Shown in pieces: positions 42,163-50,456 of a stretch of 64,000 nt of DNA. The notes beneath the pieces were generated by a model. It made no database searches. It saw only the letters and a program-made list of their open reading frames with translations, and had not been told where the DNA came from. Every line of letters begins with the position of its first letter. The first letter of the stretch is position 1. This DNA comes from HGM12998 sp900756495 (GTDB lineage: Bacteria; Bacillota; Clostridia; Oscillospirales; Oscillospiraceae), in the NCBI GenBank assembly GCA_958477305.1, contig CAUEFI010000001.1, forward strand, positions 124,001 to 188,000. The letters run 5' to 3'. A program made the position numbers and the translations under genes.

Positions 42163-43127
42163 TTGTGCACCTTCTTCCGGTTTTCGTCCTCTTCATAGGC
42201 CCGGATGATGCGCTGAACGATGACATGCCGGACCACGTCGGCCTCGCCCAGGCGGCAGATGGCGATGTCCTCCACGCCGTTTAACACCCGCATGGCCTCC
42301 TTCAGCCCGGAGACGGTGTCCCTGGGCAGGTCAATCTGTGTGATATCGCCGGTGATGACGATCTTGGATCCAAAGCCCAGGCGGGTGAGAAACATTTTCA
42401 TCTGTTCCCGTGAGGTATTCTGCGCCTCGTCCAGGATAATGAAGGAGTCGTCCAGAGTACGGCCCCGCATATAGGCCAGCGGAGCCACCTCGATGCTGCC
42501 CCGCTCCAGATATTTGTTGTAGGTCTCCGCCCCCAGCATGTCAAACAGAGCGTCGTACAGAGGGCGCAGGTAGGGATCTACCTTGGACTGAAGATCGCCG
42601 GGCAGGAAACCCAGCCGCTCCCCCGCCTCCACCGCCGGACGGGTTAGGATAATGCGGTTGACCTGCTTGTCCCGGAAGGCAGCCACAGCGGCGGCCACGG
42701 CCAGATAGGTCTTGCCTGTGCCCGCCGGGCCGATGCCCAGCGTAATGGTGTTCTTTTTGATGGCATCCACATACCGCTTCTGCCCCAAGGTCTTGGCCTT
42801 GATGGGCTTTCCCTTCGCGGTGACGCAGAGCACATCCCGGGCGATGTCGTCGATATGTGCCTCGTTCCCCGCCCGGACCAAATTGATGATGTAGCGGACG
42901 TTCTGCTCGGTGATGCTCTCCTTGCGGCCTGCCAGCGTCAGAAGGCCCTGCACAGCCTTGACGGCATACATGACATTCTCCGCCTCGCCGGAGATCTTCA
43001 GCTCTCCGTCCCGGTTCACCACCGCGACGGAGAGCTCGTGTTCTACAATTTTAATATTCTCGTCAAAGGAGCCGAAGATATCCACGGCGTCCTCCATACG
43101 CTCGATACTGATGGTCTGTTCTGTCAA
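42159..43127 (-). CDS. phoH: PhoH-family ATPase
   Basis: A cytoplasmic ATPase related to RNA helicases: Walker A is GPAGTGKTYLA and Walker B FIILDEAQN. phoH-ybeY is a conserved pair, suggesting RNA metabolism. I chose the TTG at 43127 (LTEQTISIERM) because AAAGGA lies ten bases upstream and it starts four bases after the yqfD stop. The ATG at 43097 is the alternative. The TTG start gives 322 residues. Confidence 0.92.
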   Translation of the reverse strand: MTEQTISIERMEDAVDIFGSFDENIKIVEHELSVAVVNRDGELKISGEAENVMYAVKAVQGLLTLAGRKESITEQNVRYIINLVRAGNEAHIDDIARDVLCVTAKGKPIKAKTLGQKRYVDAIKKNTITLGIGPAGTGKTYLAVAAAVAAFRDKQVNRIILTRPAVEAGERLGFLPGDLQSKVDPYLRPLYDALFDMLGAETYNKYLERGSIEVAPLAYMRGRTLDDSFIILDEAQNTSREQMKMFLTRLGFGSKIVITGDITQIDLPRDTVSGLKEAMRVLNGVEDIAICRLGEADVVRHVIVQRIIRAYEEDENRKKVHK

Positions 43128-43131
43128 ATCT

Positions 43132-44364
43132 CTACGGTCCTTTCTCTTCTTCTGTATCTGCAGCCCCGGCCGGCCATGGTGCAAAGCGCCCGATCTCCTC
43201 TCTGCACTCTGCGGCCAGGGTAACGGTAAGCATACCATCCCTCAGCGTGTCCGTATATACCGTGCTGACCACCTCGCCGTCTCCCACCTGCTCCCTGAGG
43301 GCCGCCTCCAGGCGGCTCTCCAGAAGGGCGCAGGCGGCCTCCCGGTCCAGCTCCACGGCCGCAGTCTCATAGGCCCGGGCGGTCTCTCTGCCCAAAGCCA
43401 GAGGGAGGCTCTGTCCGCCGGGCAGCGCGGCAGTCCATACCTCGGTTATTTTATCATATCCTGCAAAGGAAATGCCACCATTTGTGTAAAAATTGATGCG
43501 GCGTCCCAGAATATTTACAAACCAGCGCGACTCGGTCTCTCCGGTATAGGTCTTTACGGCTCCCTCCATCGGAATTTCGGCGGTCAGGGTGCGCCAGGTG
43601 CGGGCGAATACCCGGCCGCCGGCCCGCACCTGCCTCCAGGTGGGCTCTAGGCCGCTGTACTCCGGCGGATCCAGCCGCATGGCTCCACTGATGACGACCT
43701 CTCCCTCCAGCACCGTATCCCCCTCCTGAAAGAGGGCCTGCCCCTCCTCCACCTCCATATGGGTGATGATGCCCGGAGCCTCCGCCACCACGTCTCCCAG
43801 CTCGTTCTCGTCCACCACCTGGGGCTCCGGGAGCGTCTCCCGCACCAGGACTTCGGCCCGGGTCCCGTGCAGATTGATGGCCATCCAGGAGAGTCCCGGA
43901 AGCTGAAGCAGTGCCTCGTTGCTCACCTTGCGCTCGTCAATGGAAGGGCCATAGGTCCCGGGCCGTACGCCTTGCCGCCGCAGCTCAGAGAGAATCTGCG
44001 CCGTGGAGACGGTCTCATTTCCCACCACGTCGACGGTGAGAATAAAACGGGACAGGATACACACCGCCAAAAGCGACAGCGTCAGGCCGGCCAAAAAAGC
44101 ATACCGCTTTCGAAACCGCCCCAAGAAGTACGGTACCCCGCTGCGGTTCAGGCGGACTACATCGCACAGCACCCGCTCTCCCAGCGCCTCCGCACGGCGC
44201 ACATCCCGGCGGGCAACCGTAACGCGCAGGACATTTCCGTCCCGCCACTCCACCCCCCAAAATGCTACGCCCCGCTGTGCGCACAGGTTGAGAAAGCGCT
44301 CCGGGAAAGCCCCGGCCACCTCCAGACGGACACTCCCTCGGAGCAGATTGATCAGCTTCTGCAT
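43132..44364 (-). CDS. yqfD: Sporulation protein YqfD
   Basis: A 410-residue single-pass membrane protein (transmembrane helix about 92-112) with a C-terminal extracytoplasmic domain, including PGIITHMEVEEGQALFQEGD. It matches the YqfD family, expressed in the mother cell under sigma-E in Bacillus; the exact function is unknown. With yqfC upstream it supports a spore-forming host. Confidence 0.92.
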   Translation of the reverse strand: MQKLINLLRGSVRLEVAGAFPERFLNLCAQRGVAFWGVEWRDGNVLRVTVARRDVRRAEALGERVLCDVVRLNRSGVPYFLGRFRKRYAFLAGLTLSLLAVCILSRFILTVDVVGNETVSTAQILSELRRQGVRPGTYGPSIDERKVSNEALLQLPGLSWMAINLHGTRAEVLVRETLPEPQVVDENELGDVVAEAPGIITHMEVEEGQALFQEGDTVLEGEVVISGAMRLDPPEYSGLEPTWRQVRAGGRVFARTWRTLTAEIPMEGAVKTYTGETESRWFVNILGRRINFYTNGGISFAGYDKITEVWTAALPGGQSLPLALGRETARAYETAAVELDREAACALLESRLEAALREQVGDGEVVSTVYTDTLRDGMLTVTLAAECREEIGRFAPWPAGAADTEEEKGP

Positions 44365-44381
44365 CTTCGCCGCCCTCCCCG

Positions 44382-44663
44382 CTATGAGAGGTCGATGCCG
44401 GCGATCTCCCCGGTAATGAGCAGCTCGCTGGCATTCATTGCCCTCAGCTCCAGATTGGAGCCGCGAATCTTGATGATCAGCTTGCCTCCGCTGACATGGA
44501 TCTCATCGGTGCCGTATGCCAGGATACCCTTGTGATTCTCCATCCGCAGCTCCCGGCTTCCGGTGAGCTCTACCCGGGGCAGGCCGGCCACCAGATCCCC
44601 GGGCAGGTCGAAGATCTCCGCCGTCTTTTCAAGAAGGCTCTCCCTTTTTGCTCTGCGTTCCAT
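44382..44663 (-). CDS. yqfC: Sporulation protein YqfC
   Basis: A 93-residue protein. The family core GLPRVELTGSRELRMENHKG is followed by GILAYGTDEIHVSGG. I used the ATG at 44663 with GAGGGGG upstream; an ATG nine codons earlier has no ribosome site. It is paired with yqfD 17 bp downstream, as in other spore formers. Confidence 0.9.
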   Translation of the reverse strand: MERRAKRESLLEKTAEIFDLPGDLVAGLPRVELTGSRELRMENHKGILAYGTDEIHVSGGKLIIKIRGSNLELRAMNASELLITGEIAGIDLS

Positions 44664-44734
44664 GCCTCGACCCCCTCGTCTGTTATCCATATGAGCGAAG
44701 GGGGTTGTTTTTGCCTGTCCACGGAAAAAAGGCT

Positions 44735-45004
44735 TCAGGACCGCTCCTGCACAACCACATGAACGGTGTCGCCCGGCCCTTTTCCAATACGGCTTCTGAT
44801 GTCCTTCCGCACCCCAATGATGTGCCCCGGAGTACCCATGCGCACCAGGCTGCCGTCATAGGGTACCCCGTCAAAGACGGCATGCACACTGACCCGCCCC
44901 CTGCCAAACTCAGCGCGTACGTCCCAGGGAAATTCCACATAGGCCCCGTCGATGCCGGGGACTTTTTTCAGCACCGCATCAAACTCATAGCGTTTTGCAT
45001 CCAT
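44735..45004 (-). CDS. DUF1905-domain protein
   Basis: An 89-residue small beta-barrel-type protein (FDAVLKKVPGIDGAYVEFPW; later GTPGHIIGVRKDIR), characteristic of DUF1905. Function unknown. GGAGGGAAC precedes the ATG at 45004, which overlaps the end of cca by 20 bp. It is 71 bp from yqfC. Confidence 0.8.
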   Translation of the reverse strand: MDAKRYEFDAVLKKVPGIDGAYVEFPWDVRAEFGRGRVSVHAVFDGVPYDGSLVRMGTPGHIIGVRKDIRSRIGKGPGDTVHVVVQERS

Positions 45005-45998
45005 CTCCGGTTCCCTCCAGCAATTCCAGCAGGCGCTCCCTGGTATTATCCCCGGGACAGGACAGAATGTGCGCCGCCAGCTGCTTCTGGGCCGCGCCAA
45101 TTTCCTCTCCCCGAAGGCCCAGGGCCGCAATCTCCCCTCCGGAGAGAGCCAAGCGGCGAATCGCATCCGCCTCCGGGTGGAGCACCGCCCGCTTTAAGGA
45201 CCGCTCTACCGGCAGCGCCTCCAGCGGAAATCCGGTGGCGGCGCAAAAGGCCGCCCATCTCGGCGCAGGCGCAGGCGCAGCGCTGCGCAGGGGAGTCAAA
45301 TCCGGCGGCACCCGTACCGGACACAGATGGGCCAGGAGCCCCAGGCGCAGCATTCCGCCTATTTCCTCAGGCCGGGGGGAGAGGAGCGTCTTCTCCATCT
45401 CCATCCGGATGCGCTCTCTGGAAACCAGGGCCGTTCTGTCCGCGTTCCGTGCCAGGGCCGCGGCTGTCTCCGCATCAATGGAAAATCCCAGCTGGGCGGC
45501 AAAGCGTATGGCCCGGAGCATACGCAGCGCATCCTCCGCAAAGCGCGCATCCGGCTCTCCCACACAGCGAATGACCTTGTGCTCCAGGTCGGTCCGCCCT
45601 TCCCAGGGGTCGGTCACCGCACCGGATCCGTCCATTGCCATGGCGTTGACGGTAAAATCCCGGCGGGCCAAGTCCTCGAAAAGCCCTGCGTCAAAGGAAA
45701 CCCTATCAGGATGCCGGCCGTCGGCATATCCCTCCTCCCGCCGAAAGGTTGTCACCTCTACCGGCCCGTCCGCCGTGAGAACCGTGACAGTTCCGTGTTT
45801 CAACCCGGTTGGAACGGTTCGCTCGAACAACTCCATCACCTGCTCGGGCCGGGCGGCAGTGGTCAGGTCATAGTCTGCCGGAATTCTGCCCAGCAGCAGG
45901 TCCCGTACACAGCCTCCCACCAGATAAGCGGGATACCCTGCGTCCTCCAGCCGGGACCGGCAACCGGCCACTGCCGCCGGAATCCGTATCTCCGCCAT
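44985..45998 (-). CDS. cca: tRNA nucleotidyltransferase / poly(A) polymerase family (CCA-adding)
   Basis: Class II nucleotidyltransferase, 337 residues. The catalytic motif LVGGCVRDLLLGRIPADYDL has the GG and DxD residues, RRDFTVNAMAM is motif C-like, and the RNA-binding domain follows. It repairs or adds the 3' CCA of tRNA. Whether it adds the whole CCA or only part cannot be decided from sequence. The ATG at 45998 has AAAGGCGGTG upstream. It is the first gene of the long minus-strand run down to phzF. Confidence 0.9.
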   Translation of the reverse strand: MAEIRIPAAVAGCRSRLEDAGYPAYLVGGCVRDLLLGRIPADYDLTTAARPEQVMELFERTVPTGLKHGTVTVLTADGPVEVTTFRREEGYADGRHPDRVSFDAGLFEDLARRDFTVNAMAMDGSGAVTDPWEGRTDLEHKVIRCVGEPDARFAEDALRMLRAIRFAAQLGFSIDAETAAALARNADRTALVSRERIRMEMEKTLLSPRPEEIGGMLRLGLLAHLCPVRVPPDLTPLRSAAPAPAPRWAAFCAATGFPLEALPVERSLKRAVLHPEADAIRRLALSGGEIAALGLRGEEIGAAQKQLAAHILSCPGDNTRERLLELLEGTGDGCKTL

Positions 45999-46026
45999 TT
46001 TTTCACCGCCTTTTGGTATCTTTTTC

Positions 46027-46054
46027 TTGCTATTCACCTATAATGGTTTATAAT
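46027..46054 (+). promoter_or_regulatory. Promoter of murC
   Basis: TTGCTA (46027-46032), 16-base spacer, TATAAT (46049-46054), about 48 bases before the murC ATG. Confidence 0.75.
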
Positions 46055-46068
46055 AGATAGGCTTATTT

Positions 46069-46097
46069 ATTATAAACTTGAAAAGAGGGCGTGTAAA
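46069..46097 (-). promoter_or_regulatory. Promoter of the cca-to-phzF run
   Basis: Minus-strand TTTACA (46092-46097), 17-base spacer, TATAAT (46069-46074). It faces the murC promoter; both transcription starts would fall near 46061. Confidence 0.75.
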
Positions 46098-46101
46098 CCC
46101 T

Positions 46102-47478
46102 ATGACCGCTTGCAACATTCACGACTACATCCAGCCTGGCCGGCGGGCCCATCTGGTAGGAATCGGCGGGGTCTCAATGGCCCCCCTGGCCGAGGTTCTG
46201 AAGGGGATGGGTATGGAGATCACCGGCTCCGACATGCATGACGGCGCCACCGTGGCCCACCTCCGCTCCATCGGCATTCCGGTGACCATCGGCCATTGGG
46301 CCAAAAATGTAACCGGCTCCGAGTGCGTCATCCGCACAGCCGCCGTCCACGACTCCAATCCCGAGATCGCTCAGGCCCGCTCCCTGGGCATCCCGGTCTT
46401 TGAGCGGGCCCAGGCCTGGGGCTCCATCATGCGCAGCTACAAAAACGCGCTGTGTATCTCAGGCACCCACGGCAAGACCACCACCACCTCCATGTGTACG
46501 CATATCATTATGGCTGCGGGGCTGGACCCCACCGTGATGATCGGCGGCACGCTGCCTCTCCTAGGGGCAGGTCACCGCGTCGGCCACGGGGATACCATTA
46601 TTCTGGAGAGCTGTGAATACTGCAACTCCTTCCTCTCCTTTTTCCCCACTGTGGCGGTTATTTTAAATATTGAAGCCGACCACCTGGATTTCTTCCACGA
46701 CCTGGAGGACGTGGAGCACTCCTTCCGCACCTTCGCCGATCTGGTCCCGGAGGGCGGTATGATTGTGGCCAACCGGGACGACGCGAACACCATGCACACC
46801 CTGGAGGGGGAGCAGCGTCCGGTACTCACCTTCGGTCTGGAGGAGGGGGACGTCCACGCCGCCAATCTGACCTGGGAAAAGGGACTCCCCAGCTTTGACG
46901 TCATCTGTCGGGAGCACACCTTCGCCCATATCTCCCTCCGGGTCCCCGGCCTCCATAACGTAAAAAATGCGCTGGCCGCCGCCGCCGCGGCCGTCGCCCT
47001 GGCCGTCCCTGCCAGAGCGGTAGAGGAGGGTCTGGGCGCCTTTCGGGGGGCGGGCCGCCGCTTTGAACACAAGGGCTCCTACCACGGAGCCGAGGTCTAT
47101 GACGACTACGCCCACCACCCGGGCGAGCTCAGGGCCCTGCTGGACACTGCCCGGAGCCTGGGCTACGAGCGGGTTATCTGTGCGTTCCAGCCCCATACCT
47201 ATTCCCGGACCAAGGCCCTCTTTGACGATTTTGTGGAGGTGCTGAAAAAGCCTGATCTCACTCTGCTGGCAGAGATTTTTGCCGCACGGGAGACCAATGA
47301 AATCGGCATTTCCTCCCACGATCTGGCGAAAAAAATTCCGGGGAGCAAATACTTTGCCACCCTGGATGAGCTGGCCGAATACCTCAAGGAAATTGCCCGG
47401 CCCGGGGACCTGATTCTCACTGTGGGCGCCGGCGACATCTACACCGTGGGCGAGGAACTCACGGGGCCTGACCTGTGA
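46102..47478 (+). CDS. murC: UDP-N-acetylmuramate--L-alanine ligase (MurC)
   Basis: Adds L-alanine to UDP-MurNAc in the cytoplasm. The N-terminal HLVGIGGVSMAPLAEVL binds the UDP substrate; the ATP loop is SGTHGKTTTTSM and later DDYAHHPGE is present. I chose the ATG at 46102 (458 residues); an in-frame TTG at 46078 is possible. It stands apart from the dcw cluster, which is usual in Firmicutes. Confidence 0.95.
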   Translation: MTACNIHDYIQPGRRAHLVGIGGVSMAPLAEVLKGMGMEITGSDMHDGATVAHLRSIGIPVTIGHWAKNVTGSECVIRTAAVHDSNPEIAQARSLGIPVFERAQAWGSIMRSYKNALCISGTHGKTTTTSMCTHIIMAAGLDPTVMIGGTLPLLGAGHRVGHGDTIILESCEYCNSFLSFFPTVAVILNIEADHLDFFHDLEDVEHSFRTFADLVPEGGMIVANRDDANTMHTLEGEQRPVLTFGLEEGDVHAANLTWEKGLPSFDVICREHTFAHISLRVPGLHNVKNALAAAAAAVALAVPARAVEEGLGAFRGAGRRFEHKGSYHGAEVYDDYAHHPGELRALLDTARSLGYERVICAFQPHTYSRTKALFDDFVEVLKKPDLTLLAEIFAARETNEIGISSHDLAKKIPGSKYFATLDELAEYLKEIARPGDLILTVGAGDIYTVGEELTGPDL

Positions 47479-47540
47479 GGCGTTTATCCACATAGGAAAC
47501 CGTCTGGTTCCACCCCCTTTGGGGTTTTCCCATCGCAAAG

Positions 47541-47570
47541 AGGCCCACGGCACGCTTATGCCGTGGGCCT
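47541..47570. terminator. Terminator between murC and mreB/mbl
   Basis: A perfect 12-bp hairpin with a six-base loop between the two convergent genes. Confidence 0.8.
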
Positions 47571-47589
47571 CCATATATTTATATATACT

Positions 47590-48618
47590 TCAGTTCATCT
47601 GCTTGCGGCGGGACAAGTTGATGGTACCGTCCTGCATATCTCCCACATTTTCCAGGCTCTTCCCAGTGCCGTAGGCCACACAGGAGATGGCGTCATCGGC
47701 CACATGCGTCTCAATGCCCGTATGGGATTCGATCAGCTTGTCAAATCCCCAGACCAGAGACCCGCCGCCAGTCATGACAATACCATTTGTAGATATATCA
47801 GCCACCAGCTCGGGAGGCGTACGCTCCAGTACGCCGTGGATAGCCTCCAGAATACGGGTGGAGGGCTCCTCAAAAGCCTCGATCATTTCGCTGGAGGAGA
47901 CCGAGAAGACGCGGGGCAGGCCTGTCATCAGGCAGCGGCCCTTGATCTCCACCGTCTGCTCCTCAGGCCGCGGAAAGACACAGCCGATCTGCATCTTCAG
48001 CTCCTCCGCCGTACGCTCGCCGATCAGTACATTGTGCTTACGCCTTATGTACTTCACGATGGCCTCGTCGAACTGGTCTCCGGCAATTTTGATGGAGGTG
48101 GACTCCACGATGCCGGACAGGGAGATGACCGCTACGTCAGTGGTGCCGCCGCCGATGTCCACAATCATGTGCCCGTCAGGCTTTGCAATATCAATGCCCG
48201 CGCCGATGGCCGCAGCCACAGGTTCCTCAATCAGATATACGCGCCTGGCGCCGGCCTGGATCCCCGCATCAATGACGGCGCGCTCCTCAACCTCGGTGAT
48301 CCCGGAGGGAACACAAATGACAATGCGGGGCTTAAACAGCCGGAAGGAGGTCACTTTGCGGATAAACTCCTTGAGCATCCGCTCAGTCATGTCATAATCG
48401 GAGATAACGCCCTCGCGCAGGGGACGGATAGCCACAATATTGCCCGGGGTGCGGCCCAGCATCTGCTGGGCTTCGGTACCCACCTTGAGAAGTTTGCCGG
48501 TGTTTTTGTCAATGGCAACTACGGAAGGCTCGCGCAGAACGACCCCTTTGCCCTTTACATATACCAAAATGGACGCTGTGCCCAGATCGATGCCAATATC
48601 CTTACTGAAACTGAACAT
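47590..48618 (-). CDS. MreB/Mbl-family rod-shape actin homologue
   Basis: Bacterial actin that organises lateral wall synthesis. It has phosphate-1 DIGIDLGTASILVYVKGKG, phosphate-2 DIGGGTTDVAVISL and the MreB-typical RTPGNIVAIRPL block. The ATG at 48618 (GAGGTGCAGGT upstream) gives 342 residues and the standard start MFSFSKDIGIDLG; an ATG 19 codons earlier lies only about ten bases after the predicted transcription start. No mreC/mreD follow, so this resembles the orphan Mbl/MreBH genes of Bacillus. Confidence 0.93.
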   Translation of the reverse strand: MFSFSKDIGIDLGTASILVYVKGKGVVLREPSVVAIDKNTGKLLKVGTEAQQMLGRTPGNIVAIRPLREGVISDYDMTERMLKEFIRKVTSFRLFKPRIVICVPSGITEVEERAVIDAGIQAGARRVYLIEEPVAAAIGAGIDIAKPDGHMIVDIGGGTTDVAVISLSGIVESTSIKIAGDQFDEAIVKYIRRKHNVLIGERTAEELKMQIGCVFPRPEEQTVEIKGRCLMTGLPRVFSVSSSEMIEAFEEPSTRILEAIHGVLERTPPELVADISTNGIVMTGGGSLVWGFDKLIESHTGIETHVADDAISCVAYGTGKSLENVGDMQDGTINLSRRKQMN

Positions 48619-48689
48619 ACCTGCACCTCGAAGAAGTCTTTTTCCCAGTTCTTTTAGTTTAGCCCAAAATCTCATGGTTAATCCCTTAT

Positions 48690-48718
48690 ATTATACAGGG
48701 GTTGCCGCTCTTTTTCAA
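48690..48718 (-). promoter_or_regulatory. Promoter of mreB/mbl
   Basis: Minus-strand TTGAAA (48713-48718), 17-base spacer, TATAAT (48690-48695). Confidence 0.85.
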
Positions 48719-48752
48719 CTTTAATTTGCAAAAGTTTAAGTTTTAAGTTTTA

Positions 48753-48899
48753 ATGTTGAACCGGGAGGCTCATGGAAAGAAACCGTTTGACGACGATGAC
48801 GATCCTCAAGCTCCGACAAAGAAGCGCAGAGACAATACCTCCAAGAAGAAGCCGGCCCGGCTGAAGAAGGAGAAGCTGCATACGGTGATTTGCATCTGA
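48753..48899 (+). pseudogene. Transposase remnant (IS1182-like)
   Basis: A 48-codon open frame reading EAHGKKPFDDDDDPQ, then TKKRRDNTSKKKPARL. This lysine- and aspartate-rich linker resembles the region ahead of the second catalytic block in IS1182-family transposases. Both ends of a transposase are missing and the frame stops at once, so it is a decayed fragment. It sits at the junction between core genes and the catabolic region. The family call is from memory of the motif. Confidence 0.45.
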
Positions 48900-48942
48900 A
48901 CCAGAAATTCATCCTCAAATAGGGCCTAATAGTCAGCAAACC

Positions 48943-48971
48943 CGGATACACCAAAAAGTACGGCGTATCCG
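48943..48971 (-). terminator. Possible terminator after the tannase-like gene
   Basis: A 10-bp hairpin (one G-T pair) with a nine-base loop, 16 bases past the stop codon on the minus strand. No strong T run follows. Confidence 0.5.
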
Positions 48972-48986
48972 TGGCTGTCGCTTGAG

Positions 48987-50381
48987 TTATGGTTCTAAGA
49001 CGATCTTCCTTACCCAAGCGAAAAGATCGTCGAGGTCATAGTCCCCGTCGTGAGCTACCTCCCAGGGCATAAAAAAGTCCACATCGTGGCCCATGTTCCT
49101 CAACTTGGCCTCGAGCAGAACCTGGATACCCAAAGAACTGTCCCGGGTGCCGTGGCGGATGCGCCAGTGCCGTGCAGCGGTACTGCCTGGTTCGCCCAGG
49201 TAGGCCAGTGGATCCATCATTCGGATCACAGCCGTCTCAGCCATGGTGCCATTTACCTCGCTGTGGGCTAGGCCGTAGGATGTAAAATGGCGAGCATTTA
49301 CCGTTTCCGTGCCAAAGAGCTCATTTTCCGGGCTGCTCAAATCCAAGCGGTCAAAGCCGGGGGCTGGCTTGACCCGCCCTGCGTGTTCAGCTTGCCCAGT
49401 AAAGTCCAAGGTCGTTGCGCGGCCTCCCTCTACCTTCACCCAAGGGAACGCAGAGAGTTCCACCGCCCGGTCCAGCTCCCGCTGGGCGGAGTCCAGCACA
49501 AAACCTGCTGCATAGTCCCGGAAGGTCCCGTTTCCCGTGTCGTCTAAAGTAAGGGGCGCCCCATCCGGTCCTTTCAGTTCCAAACTGTTGATATAGGCAG
49601 GAAAGGCCTCCTTCAGTTCTCGGGCGCAATGCCGCTGCTTTTCCGTCAGTCCTCCCGTCGGCAGGTCCCGGGCGTAAGAGGTGTACTCATCAATTCCACA
49701 GAACTGCCACTCCTGGGCCATATCTGCATGATCCAGAGCCGTAATAGGGCAGTAACAGGAGGCGGCGAAAACGTCGTCACGCTCCTCTACCGCCCCCAGC
49801 GTCCTAAGGTAGGGCTCATAATCCACGTGGTTGCCGGTAGCCCCCAGAAGGGCGGACAGGGCTCCGCCCGCGCTAGTTCCGTTTGTAATGATCCGTTCGC
49901 TGTCTCCGGGGAATCTGCCCCGGTTATGGCGCAGCCAGCGGACCGCTGCCTTCAGGTCCACGATACAGGCCGGTGCCTTCCCAATATAGCGGCCTTGTCC
50001 ATCTTGACTGGTGCGCCCCCGGACGGCCGGGGAGACCACCACGCAACCGCGGCGCAGGGCCTCAAACAGGGTGTTCTTGGGCCTCCCCTGCCGTCCAGTA
50101 CCAGGGGACTCCACTTCTCCTGGCATGTACCCACCCACGGAGTTAGGCATAAAAAATGGAGCGGTCTCTGCGGTAAATCCCTCGATTTGTCCGCCATGAA
50201 AGTAGGGCTCGGGCACATAGAGATTTAGCCTGTGGGTCTCCCCGCTCAAGGGGCGCTCCACGTAAGGTAGGCCTTCGTAGGCACGGTATTCCACCCGCTC
50301 GCCTCCGATAACTAGCTCACACCTGCGGAACACCGAGACATCTGGCTTCAGGCCGCGCCCCCACTCCATATTTACGTTCAT
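48987..50381 (-). CDS. Tannase-like alpha/beta hydrolase (subtype B)
   Basis: A 464-residue serine esterase resembling bacterial subtype B tannases, which release gallic acid from galloyl esters. Candidate triad: Ser170 in NGTSAGGALSALLGATGN, Asp414 in RHGTRDSS and His444 in EVAHDGDYDL. The spacing and the C-terminal FFMPW..AH.GDYD block fit that group. No signal peptide is seen, so it should be cytoplasmic and act on imported substrate. The ATG at 50381 has GGGAGG upstream. It ends the minus-strand operon containing a second esterase and a peptide-type ABC transporter. Feruloyl or other phenolic esters are alternatives. Confidence 0.78.
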   Translation of the reverse strand: MNVNMEWGRGLKPDVSVFRRCELVIGGERVEYRAYEGLPYVERPLSGETHRLNLYVPEPYFHGGQIEGFTAETAPFFMPNSVGGYMPGEVESPGTGRQGRPKNTLFEALRRGCVVVSPAVRGRTSQDGQGRYIGKAPACIVDLKAAVRWLRHNRGRFPGDSERIITNGTSAGGALSALLGATGNHVDYEPYLRTLGAVEERDDVFAASCYCPITALDHADMAQEWQFCGIDEYTSYARDLPTGGLTEKQRHCARELKEAFPAYINSLELKGPDGAPLTLDDTGNGTFRDYAAGFVLDSAQRELDRAVELSAFPWVKVEGGRATTLDFTGQAEHAGRVKPAPGFDRLDLSSPENELFGTETVNARHFTSYGLAHSEVNGTMAETAVIRMMDPLAYLGEPGSTAARHWRIRHGTRDSSLGIQVLLEAKLRNMGHDVDFFMPWEVAHDGDYDLDDLFAWVRKIVLEP

Positions 50382-50456
50382 GATAAGTTCCTCCCTGTCT
50401 GTCATGCAAAGTACAGAGAGCGCCCCCGCCTAAGTTGGCCGCGGGGCGCTCCCTGG

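Noticed and set aside
48736..49017. A 93-codon minus-strand frame beside the tannase-like gene
   Set aside because: Antisense to the transposase remnant and overlapping the tannase-like 3' end; low plausibility.
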